Origin: Pigoraptor chileana
Taxonomy: Eukaryota > Opisthokonta > Filasterea
Direction of reading: 5' to 3'
DNA length: 26,923 bases
Assembly (NCBI GenBank): GCA_943704495.1
Contig: CALSCR010002489.1
Coordinates: 1-26,923 of the forward strand
The notes below the pieces were generated by a model. It made no database searches and was not told where the DNA came from. It saw only the letters and a list, made by a program, of their open reading frames with translations. A program made the translations under genes and the position numbers. How positions within the stretch are numbered: position 1 is the stretch's first letter; every line of letters starts with the position of its first letter. Of this stretch, positions 10,173 through 18,606 are shown piece after piece.

Positions 10173-10510
10173 TTCGCTTCAAAAACAAATACAATACGAG
10201 TGACACTTACATGTGACATCTCTAACGCTCTGTGTGGCTCTCTTTTTGTCTTTATTGTAATCTATAAAATGGGCTTTCCAGTCCGCCAGTCGTCTAAGCA
10301 GTGGTTCACAGAGGGCGGAATTTTTGGCGCCACCAAATCAGACATACATACGGGGTAGTGAGCCCGTACCGACAGCACGTGCGGGCAAATGTCTGAGACT
10401 GGGAGGCAGTCACATACTGACCTGATTGATTTATATATTTTGTGTTTGTGGCACTCAAACGAGCTAATGCTGAAGGGAGGCTGTGTTTAAACGGACAGCG
10501 CACATAGAAA
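10173..10510. promoter_or_regulatory. Divergent promoter region between the serine-rich gene and the NOL7-like gene
   Basis: The two start codons are 338 bp apart and point away from each other. The interval has one CACGTG (10376), a TATA-like CTATAAAAT at 10262 and pyrimidine-rich patches. A shared, bidirectional promoter is inferred from the spacing only. Confidence 0.5.
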
Positions 10511-11533
10511 ATGGTATCAACACGCTCGAAGGGTGCGGGCGCTGTGTCTGTGGATGGGTCATCGGGAAGCGCACGGGCACCGCGCAAGTCCGTATCAAAG
10601 GCTGCGGACAGCGCCACCGCAAAGTCAAGGAATGCATCGCACGACTCTATTGAAGATAAAAAGAGTGCATCAACACGTGGGAGGAAAATTCGTGCGTCAA
10701 CTACTGATGATAGTTTGAAGGAGAAGGAAAGTGATGCCCAGTCGCGTGTACAACCCGTGTCGGAATATGCAGCGGCCCCGACGAGAAGAACACGACGTGC
10801 GGTCGCACACACAGACAAAGATGAAGCACCTGCTCCTGTGGGCGTGGGAGGCAAGCGCAAGACCCGTAATGACGGCGACACCAATTCCGCCAGCGCCCCG
10901 CATGAGGTTATTTCGCCATCAAAGCGGAGGAAGACTGCCGCGAAGGCCTCGGACGCCCCCGCCCCTTCTGTTCCGTCGACTGACGCCGCATCTGACGACG
11001 AGGCTCCTGAGGATGTTAGCTTTGCCGCCGGTAAAGCCGCGGCGGTGAGTCGAGTCGACCTGGAAAGGTCTGCTCGTGATGTACACGCGGACGAACGCAA
11101 GAAGAAGCGTGTGCTTGTCGCTGAGCGGGACCGCCGACAAAACGAAGAGAAGAAAGGGCGGCTCTCCATGTCGATATTGAAGGCGCTTGCTCGATCGCCC
11201 AAGATGCAGGGCGCAGGGCAGCGTGCCGTCGGTGCAAAGGATCTTGTTACAGTCGATATGTCTGAGAACGACTCGTTCGGAATGGGGTCGTCCATCCCGG
11301 ACGAGCTCGCAAAGGCTAATAACGATGTTCGCCGCGTGGGTGGCATGGAGGTCGCCGTCCTCGACAGGTTTGTGGAAAAACGTGCACATCCGGTCTCGAC
11401 AGATGCAGCGCGCTTCCTGCAGCGCAGGCTATACGGTGGGGCTGTGAAACGGGTGGATGCGGTCCGGTTTATGGCTCAGAAGCAGCGGTCGAGTGTCGGC
11501 GCTCCCTCACAGCGGTTTGTGTGCAAGCGATGA
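10511..11533 (+). CDS. NOL7: NOL7-like / Utp16-type nucleolar protein
   Basis: This is an intronless 340-aa gene. The first 160 residues are basic and Ser/Ala-rich with nuclear-localisation-like clusters (TRRTRR, KRKTR, SKRRK). Residues 162-171 are DDEAPEDVSF, the hallmark of NOL7 and of fungal Bud21/Utp16. A charged helix rich in Arg, Lys and Glu follows (about 181-215), then a KGRLSMSILKAL segment corresponding to the KRKLLPDTILEKL part of NOL7. The C-terminus (from about 300) has FLQRRLYGG...RVDAVRFMAQKQRS, matching the NOL7 C-terminal block. NOL7 acts in early pre-18S rRNA processing within the SSU processome, so it is a functional partner of UTP13 at 93-6283. Human NOL7 is 257 aa; the extra length here is in the N-terminal tail. 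The assignment rests on remembered sequence, so it is strong but not proven. Confidence 0.8.
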   Translation: MVSTRSKGAGAVSVDGSSGSARAPRKSVSKAADSATAKSRNASHDSIEDKKSASTRGRKIRASTTDDSLKEKESDAQSRVQPVSEYAAAPTRRTRRAVAHTDKDEAPAPVGVGGKRKTRNDGDTNSASAPHEVISPSKRRKTAAKASDAPAPSVPSTDAASDDEAPEDVSFAAGKAAAVSRVDLERSARDVHADERKKKRVLVAERDRRQNEEKKGRLSMSILKALARSPKMQGAGQRAVGAKDLVTVDMSENDSFGMGSSIPDELAKANNDVRRVGGMEVAVLDRFVEKRAHPVSTDAARFLQRRLYGGAVKRVDAVRFMAQKQRSSVGAPSQRFVCKR

Positions 11534-12028
11534 GCGTGCTTGTACTATAGCGTCTGCAGCGTGCTTTGTCTTCTCGGTTGGATGTGCTTGTGTGTCGACT
11601 ATTTTTGTCATGTAAATCATTACACTGTGAGTCGCGCACTTCAGTGTGCGGAATCGCCCTGCACAATGTTTCTGCAAAATGCGTTATCACACATGAACCC
11701 TCGACTTTGTAGCTCGATTGTTTGTGTGTGTTGCATTGTCTGCCTAATCATTTGACTCCTTTTACATACAATGTTGTCGTTTGTCGCATAACTCATGTGA
11801 GACCGCATTTCTTTGAACCTTTGTTGCTGCACTTTCAATCAGTGGAGTGAGTCCCATTTAATATTGGCCACGGAAGCTTAGTTGTAAGAATGGGTGGATA
11901 TTCACCGCTTCCACTGGCGCTCGCCAACAGTTTTTTTCTTAGGGTTAGCCTGTTGTCAGTGCGCTCGTGAACCTTTATTATTATTATACATCTACCCGAC
12001 TGACCTGATCATGCCGCGGACAGCTGTT

Positions 12029-12057
12029 GGGTAGGGAGGGGCGCGGGGGGGAGGGGG
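12029..12057 (+). other. Potential G-quadruplex
   Basis: Five runs of three to seven G occur within 29 bases, separated by loops of one to three bases (TA, A, CGC, A). This satisfies the standard intramolecular G-quadruplex pattern on the plus strand. It lies about 690 bp upstream of the MFSD14-like start codon. Confidence 0.75.
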
Positions 12058-12224
12058 TTGCCGTTGCTGTCGCAATTAGCGCACTGCTGCCTGACTGCTG
12101 CAATCCACCCATAAGAACATACATGGTGTCTCCTTGTCGACGCTATCGTTCATTGTTTGGTCTTCTGCGCCCGCGGCACTGCACAGATGCTTGCCGGCCT
12201 TAGCCGGAGCCGCTGCGTGTAATG

Positions 12225-12255
12225 CCTAACCCTAGCCGCGCAACCCTAGCCCTAG
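12225..12255. repeat. Degenerate telomere-like CCCTAA/CCCTAG cluster
   Basis: Four copies of CCTA or CCCTAG/CCCTAA occur within 31 bp, interrupted by GCCGCGCA. It resembles an eroded interstitial telomeric repeat. Being far from any gene body, it is not constrained by coding. Confidence 0.6.
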
Positions 12256-12748
12256 TGCCCCCTCGGTCCAGAGTTCGTCGCCGGTTTGAACTGAGGCATT
12301 GGTCTAATTTTGCATAATTCAGCAATCCACCCCAAATAATTCAAATTTTGGCGGGTCCGACCCACTCTGCACGGAAGTGTGCACGTGTCCCCACCATCTG
12401 GAACAGGGGAGAGTGTTTGTCGATCACGCAGTATTTCTTGTGTCGAAGTAGCATCACGCATGACAACACCACTTTTCTCTTGCAGTTCTACGTTTCATGC
12501 ATTGGAATCACCGTTCACATTGAACGATTTCAATTATTGTTGTTTATGCAACTGAGAGCTTTTGGCAGCTATTGCAGTGTCATCTCTTTGCTTTCTTTTC
12601 AATTGTTTTCCGCCTGTGCCCACTGCATGCCTTGTCACTGGTAATATTGTGGGGCCCGGCGGCGCTGCGCTGGTGCGACTGCGCTGTTGGTGATTCGCCG
12701 AGTAGCTGAGTAACTTGAGCAGTGTACCACGCTGCGTCCACTTATAAG

Positions 12749-14982
12749 ATGCCACCAGCACCGACAGAAACACGAAGGCGAAGGCAGTCGTACATGAAGT
12801 CGACGTGGATGTGGGGGCAATGGGTGCGTAACAACTGGCGCAACTTCATTGCTGCGCTGAATTTCCTTTTGTTTTGTTTCGTTTTGTGTTTTGTATATAT
12901 TGAACTTGCGATGACGAGCAATGATGAGTGCGACTGACGACTTCATCTGCCTCTCTGCACATTCCCAACGCTCTCAATGCACAGGCACCGCGCCGTGGCC
13001 GAGTACGACACGCGATGGTTGTGATATTTCTCGAGTTTTTCGCCATCGGGCTCTTGTCAACCATTCTCCCCGATCTTTTCTCGAATTTCTTTAAGAACTC
13101 CATGTTCCTCGTCAGCGGAGTCTCTCAGGGCGTGAAGGTGTGCATCTCTGTTTTTGCGGTTGGGACTGCTGCATGCTCCGTCCCTCTGATTTGATGCACA
13201 ATGAGTGTCAATGTTTTTGTTTGCATCGTCTTGCTATGTTATGCGTAGCACAGCGGCTCTACGGGTGTGCATCCACTGCCCCTGTGCTTATTATCGGTGG
13301 TGGCTGACTGTGTCCCATTGCAGGGCCTACTGTCGTTTCTGTGCGCACCCCTCCTGGGAATGCTATCTGACTTCTACGGCAGGAAGGTCTTTCTTCTTGT
13401 CGCAGTCTTCTTCACGTGTCTGCCTATTCCCTTTCTACTCCTCTCGTCCATGTGGTACTACACGATCGTCTTTGCGGTGTCAGGCATCTTCTCGGTAACA
13501 TTCAGTATTGTGTTTGCCTATGCATCGGACATAACCGAGGAGAGTGAACGTAGCGCGGCGTATGGAAAGGTGGGACTCTCTGTTGAGATTTGCCTTGAAT
13601 ACCACTAACCTGGAGACACATCTCACCCATGCACTCGCATGCAGTGGTCTGCGTTCCATGTCTGTGCTGTGCGTGTCATAGTTTTACGCTGATGGGACGC
13701 GCATCCAGACTAATTCATCGCACCCTGCACTCCACACTTGACGATGCGTGGGGCTTGGAACCGACGTCCGCGTGCTTATAATACCCTCCGAGAGCTGCAC
13801 GTGAGCGCACTTTGTAGATGACGGTCTGCTAATATGCGCAGACTCGCTTTCACCCTCTTCACCACACTCGCCCACCATACGCGCACACGCACACATGTAC
13901 TCTCTCTCTCTCTCTCACTCCCTCAGATTACGGCCATGTTCGCCGCAAGCCTTGTCACGGCGCCGTTTGTCGGAGTCATTCTTGCCCGATATTCCGCAGC
14001 GCTTCCGTTTATTGTGGCGACCGCCATCTCGCTGCTGGACATCATGTACATATGGTTCTTTGTGCCGGAGTCCCTCCCGGATGCGCAGCGTCACACGCGC
14101 GCCACCATGGTGCTCGACTGGCGCCAGGGCAACCCTTTTGTCTCTCTCGGCCAAATGTTCCGCAGCCGCGCGCTTCTGCGGCTGTCGGCCATGGTTTTTT
14201 TCAGCTATCTTCCTGAGGCCGGCCAGCAGATGCTCATACTGCAGTACCTGGACGCCCGCTTCGGCTTCACCAAGATGGAGCTTGCCGCCTACATCGGGTG
14301 TGTTGGTATTTTGGCCATTTTGGCGCAGACGGTCGTGCTCCGTGTCCTCAGCACGCGCCTGGGAGACAGCTTCACCGTCCAGTGTGGACTGGCGCTGGGC
14401 ATTGCGCAGCTGCTGCTCTTTGGTGTCGCTCAGAACGGAATCGCCACCATTCCTGCGGGCGCACTTGCAGCCCTGTCGTCCATCACATACCCGGCGCTGT
14501 CGGCGCTCGTCTCGCGGCAGAGTGACCCAGAGCAGCAGGGAGCTATGCAGGGCCTTGTCACTGGCATACGCATGCTCTGTAACGGCCTCGGCCCGGCGCT
14601 GTTTGGCGTGCTCTTTCAGGCCGTGGGGTTCACTCTTTCTGTGAGCGCGGATGGGTCGGGAGATCCTGCCCCGGCCACGTCGTCCACACAGTCGGCAGGT
14701 CTCCCGTTTCTTGTTGGCGCTGCGCTTGTTTTTATCGCGCTTGTCATTTCCAGATCGCTTCCTGAGCTTGACGAGTACGCCAGCGTTCCCGTCGAGGACG
14801 GAGAGGAGTTTGAAATGGTGTCTGCTGGCGCGGGGGCGGATGCGGCCGTCGTTGTCGAGGGGGCTGCTGCAGCTGACGTCGGCCCAAAGTCAAGGAAGGA
14901 ACGGCTGCCGATCGCCGCAAGCACTTCATTGGAACTGGAGTCGCAAGTTGGGCCACTTCACTCGGACACCGACGACAGCTGA
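12749..14982 (+). CDS. MFSD14/HIAT1-type major facilitator transporter, 4 exons
   Basis: Exons 12749-12823, 12985-13137, 13324-13569 and 13927-14982 sum to 1530 nt (509 aa), all joined in phase 0. This is a 12-helix MFS protein. The first helix is MVVIFLEFFAIGLL. MFS motif A is GMLSDFYGRK at residues 88-97 between helices 2 and 3. Family blocks include SDITEESERSAAYG, MFAASLVTAP, FFSYLPEAGQQ, SSITYPALSALVSR and GIRMLCNGLGPALFG. These match animal MFSD14A (hippocampus abundant transcript 1), a membrane carrier of uncertain substrate. The C-tail is acidic, Ala- and Ser-rich and likely cytosolic. Exon 1 is the least certain part: the ATG at 12749 and donor GTGCGT give a 25-residue basic leader, as in the family. 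Exon 4's frame is open upstream to 13834, but that stretch is intron with a polypyrimidine acceptor. Confidence 0.93.
13892..13926 (+). repeat. (CT)n tract at the acceptor of MFSD14 intron 3
   Basis: A TACTCTCTCTCTC run leads straight into the acceptor CCTCAG|ATT at 13926/13927. It serves as an extended polypyrimidine tract for the 357-bp intron 3 and may be length-polymorphic. Confidence 0.8.
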
Positions 14983-16259
14983 TGAATGGCGTGTGAACCT
15001 TCTCCGGCGTATGCCATGCCGGTCAGACAGTTTATGTCGCGTGTACAGTCATCATCTCACTCGTATGTGACGACATCCCGCCGCCGTCTGCAGTAACTCT
15101 AGAAGGGGCACCGCTTACGGTTGGCTGCGCTCACTCGAGCGTACTGATTGTTCCTCGTCGCCAGACCAGCATTGCACTGAACATTCAGACGATTATTTAT
15201 TTGTGTGTATGCACGGAATCACATCGCACATCGGCGCCGCTCAGACAGGGTCAGTCTGTGGGCATTTACCCCGTCGATTATATATTGATTTCCTTTGGGA
15301 CTGATATGCAATGCCGTGTCTGTCAGTGAGACCAGTGTGATTATGTGAAATTAATATTCATTTGTAATGATTACGGCACGATTTTCCGTGAGTTAATCTG
15401 TTTTGACAGTCAACTGACTAGACATCTGCTGAGTACAATAACCGCGTAGTCTTACTACTGTCGAGTTTAATCTGTACCGTGACTAACTTACAGTCCACAT
15501 CAAGGGTTCTTATGAAACCCCTTTACTGACAGCTAAATTTTAAATTGCTCCGACACAATGTCGCGCATGGCACTTATTCCTCTGACAGTAGAGCTGCCAC
15601 TCACACTGCGTAGCCGTTCCGATTAAAATATAATCACCAATCTTACTTTGCCCAACGGACTGATCATGTGTGGTTCCTCTCGTCATTCGATTCCAACCAG
15701 TTTCACTGCCTAAACATTTATTTACCAGTTAGGCGTGAAGAGGGTAAACTAAGCTATGTTTATTAACCGTAGAATTGATTTTACAATGCACAGCATTGAC
15801 ATGAATTGTATCAGTGGTAATATTACAGGGGTCCTCAGTACGATAACCCCTGACAGATTATATTAGACATTCCCGTGATTATAATCCATTACTGCCAGCT
15901 GAAAGGTCGAGTGGGGAAAATGATGCATCCCGTATAATATTGCGACAGCACTGTCCCTGTGCGGCTGCGCTGCCCAGTCTACGTATAACTCGATAGCACA
16001 GAGATCACAGGACTTCCGGTTTACAGACTGCAGTAACATATCAGGCACTGAGAAGATAATTAAGCACAAGCAGCAGACAAAGCGACAATTATAACACTCA
16101 ACCACAATAATTATAACAGTCCGCCAGTGGAGACATTGGAGTATAATCTGGAGGGAATAATGAGTGCCGAGTGGACAGATGCGGCAGCTTCATCGCCCCA
16201 ACAAGACCACTGAAGGTGTGATGGTTCCGAACTTCATTATCAGCAGGATAGCATATGAT
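14983..16259. other. Gene-free convergent spacer with foldback motifs
   Basis: These 1.28 kb separate the stops of MFSD14 and URM1. It is AT-rich, and no conserved protein, RNA or transposon was recognised. It holds two short hairpins with AGGGG/CCCCT-type arms, at 15502-15524 and 15826-15852. Each is followed by TGACAG, a hexamer that appears four times between 15405 and 15856. The longest frame (80 codons, minus strand, 15863-16105) has no family resemblance. Confidence 0.55.
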
Positions 16260-17539
16260 TCACCCGCCGTGTAATGTCGAAATAAAGACCACAGTGTCAT
16301 TCTCCTGCAGAGCATACTCCAGTTCTCCAAGAAGCTCCCAGTCCGTGTCGTTAACCAAAATGAGAATACCTGGTCGACTGCAGAGTGAAAAATCGCCAAA
16401 CCAAACGACCAATTGTGAGAAACGGCTGCGAATAGGCGAACGTTACACAATCACAAATCTCAGGCAGGAGATGCCAACGTGCGGACAAATCCTTCCACAT
16501 TTAGTTGAAATCCTCTGAGTGTAGGGGTGCTATTCTGACGCAGGTCCAATGCTCGGGGTACATTATGACACAATCTAGATGAAAGGTACGGATCATAGCA
16601 CTAAACAGGGAATGCAATAACCTTCAGTCGATACACATAATTTACATATTGATACTGTGCGGTAATGAAGTCACAAAGGAACGCAATGGCGACAGATAAA
16701 CTTATATCGAGTCCAAATCCTTTTCCACTGTTCTCAATGATCAGACATCACATATCACTTGCACACACTCACATTGTTTCCCCCTGGAGAAAGAGCTCGG
16801 GCCTCTCCTTCAGCATGGCATCACGCATGTACTTGAGCAGCAAAGCAATTGTCCAGGGCCCCTTCGAATCGTCAAGGTCCACATCTTGTTTCTTTGCGTT
16901 GCTGAAAAGCAGCTCAACACCACCGCTATTTAGAAAAGAGATGTAGGATTCAAGTCAGTGTCTTAGGCGATGTGCCTACAAACCGAAGAAGAGAGAGACC
17001 AAAATTCGATGTTATCCGTGATAGAACATCCGGTTCATAAGTTACGACCAGTCTGATATGAGGATAATAGTGTGGGTGTGATGTGTGTGTGTATGGCCGC
17101 GTTCGAGTGTGTTTGTCTTCATGACATTGAAAGTCAGCGTGCGTGGAGGGTGAATTGAGAGAATGTGAAAGCATTCGCGTGGATGTGTGAGTATGTATGC
17201 ATAAATCTATGTGTTTATCAGCGAGTGAGGGTGGGTATGTGTGTGTGTGTGCGTGTGTGAGAGAGAGGGGGAAAAAAGACAGAGAGAGTGTATGTATACG
17301 TGCGTGTGCGTGTGCGTGTGTATGTGTGCATGCATGTGTTTGTGTGTGAGTGTATGATTGCGTCTTGTGGGTAAGTGTACTTGTGTTGTATTATATATGC
17401 ATGTATATAAGTTTGTGCGTATGTGTATGCATGCGTGGGAGTGTTGTATGTAGGTGTGTTGTATTGAGTGTATGTGCGTGTGTATGTTGCATGTGTGTGA
17501 GTGTGTGATAGTGTCTTGTGAGTGAGTGTGTGTGTGTTG

Positions 17540-17578
<39 letters not shown>

Positions 17579-18054
17579 TTTGTGCGTATGTGTATGCGTG
17601 CGTGGGCAAGTGTGTGTGTGTGCGTGCGGTGTGTGTGTGTTTCGTAAGTGTGTATGTGTGTGGTGTGTGTACATGTGGTTGGACTGCATGCATGTGTCTA
17701 TGTTTTAGGAGTGAGTATGTGCGCATATATACACATTTGCTTTTAAATGAATAGGCGTTGTGCCATCGCATGTATGCCTCCGTGTGTAAGTGAGTATGTA
17801 CGAGTGTGTGATGTAAGTATTCCGGGTGCGAGCGTGTATATGTGCATGCGTATGTATTTGCGTGCGCTGTATATGTGAATGAGAGTGTGCATGTGGTGAG
17901 GAATATTGTTGCACAAACGCAGGTGTGCATGCGCGCGAATATTTGCGTGGGTTATATACATGTGTTTGTTTCACAAGTACGCAGTTATGTGCATGCGACA
18001 CGCGCACACATCAAGAACGTAAAAGACTTACCCGAACTCGATTCGGATCTTCAT
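16260..18054 (-). CDS. URM1: URM1 ubiquitin-related modifier / sulfur carrier, 3 exons
   Basis: Exons 18054-18032, 16925-16773 and 16377-16260 sum to 294 nt, giving 97 aa against 101 in human. The 23-nt first exon encodes MKIRIEF and part of a Gly codon. Exon 2 holds [23 protein letters not shown] and [11 protein letters not shown]. Exon 3 holds [18 protein letters not shown] and ends VFISTLHGG, the required C-terminal Gly-Gly. URM1 is adenylated and thiocarboxylated on that glycine by Uba4/MOCS3 and donates sulfur to CTU1-CTU2 for 2-thiolation of tRNA U34; it can also be conjugated to proteins. Intron 1 (16926-18031) is 1.1 kb of largely TG repeats. Exon 2 seems to end in ATG TGA, but that TGA is part of the donor AT|GTGAGT. 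The upstream ATG at 18059 is out of frame and soon stops. It is head to head with CTU2. Confidence 0.96.
17060..17940. repeat. TG-rich repeat block in URM1 intron 1, with (TA)n core and a duplicated segment
   Basis: Interrupted TG, TGCG and TATG repeats fill most of intron 1. A pure (TA)n run lies at 17543-17576. Two related segments, about 17341-17440 and 17489-17607, share the order GTGTGAGTG, GTCTTGTG, GTGTTGTATTATATAT, ATAAGTTTGTGCGTATG and GCGTGGG. This indicates a local tandem duplication of about 150 bp in which the TA run later expanded in one copy. The URM1 transcript is CA-rich here. Confidence 0.9.
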
Positions 18055-18606
18055 CGCATCGACCGTAGTAAACCTTGCCGATAGCTACGCTGCAATGTGA
18101 TGCAATGCGAGCACCTGGTTAATGCTGATTGATTTGTGTTTATTCTGTTTTATAATCGGATTTTCACGGGTCGGCAGCGCCGGAGGTGACCGGCGGGTCA
18201 CGTGCCCACTGAAAATGTTAAGATCCCGAGATCACGTGCCCACGCCGCCGTAGTCGCACAGCACCTCACATCAGTCTACTCCTACAATAGCCGACCGTAA
18301 ACACTGAGACACACTACAGACGACCACTTGCAGGCACCTCGGCCCCCGTTGAGTCAGTACAGCATCGACCCCGGCCAACTGCTGCAATCCTGACTGAGGC
18401 GCGCGGGCCTTCAGACCTGACGTGGGCGCGGCGCTGCGGCTTCCCTTTGGTCCTTTTCCGAGAGCTCGTCACAAAATCGATCTGATCACGTGCAGACCGA
18501 CGTGACTGATAGTCCCCGTAATAATGTCACTTGAAATGACACAGTTCGGAATGCATCACTTCATTTTCGCAAACCGCACACATACAGAAGCAACAACCAT
18601 ACAACC
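18055..18606. promoter_or_regulatory. Shared divergent promoter of URM1 and CTU2
   Basis: A 552-bp interval lies between the two start codons. It contains three CACGTG hexamers (18199, 18233, 18487). The first two sit in exact 12-bp direct repeats, TCACGTGCCCAC, at 18198-18209 and 18232-18243. A perfect bZIP/AP-1/Gcn4-type TGAGTCA lies at 18350-18356. No other gene is present. Co-regulation of the two tRNA-thiolation genes from this interval is an inference from arrangement and motifs. Confidence 0.65.

Larger units (their letters stand above)
11534..12748. other. Intergenic region with a G-rich tract and telomere-like fragments
   Basis: No gene was found in these 1.2 kb. They hold the 3' flank of the NOL7-like gene, a TTAGGGTTAG fragment at 11939-11948, a G-quadruplex-type tract at 12029-12057, degenerate CCCTAA/CCCTAG repeats at 12225-12255, and a CACGTG at 12382. 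The last part must contain the promoter of the transporter gene starting at 12749. Confidence 0.6.

Noticed and set aside
12280-12300. GGTTTGAACTG as a tRNA B box
   Set aside because: No matching A box at the right distance and no cloverleaf could be drawn.
13834-13926. Upstream extension of the last MFSD14 exon with its own ATG
   Set aside because: The stretch is a CT-rich polypyrimidine tract ending in CAG. Family alignment (ERSAAYGK joined to ITAMFAASLVT) puts the exon start at 13927.
15863-16105. 80-codon minus-strand frame downstream of URM1
   Set aside because: No family resemblance and no exon-like borders. Treated as chance.
16771-16776. ATG-TGA that seems to end URM1 early
   Set aside because: The TGA belongs to the splice donor AT|GTGAGT; exon 3 at 16260-16377 supplies the expected C-terminal half with the Gly-Gly end.
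17207-17930. Open frames of His/Thr repeats on the minus strand
   Set aside because: Microsatellite translation inside URM1 intron 1, without any conserved segment.
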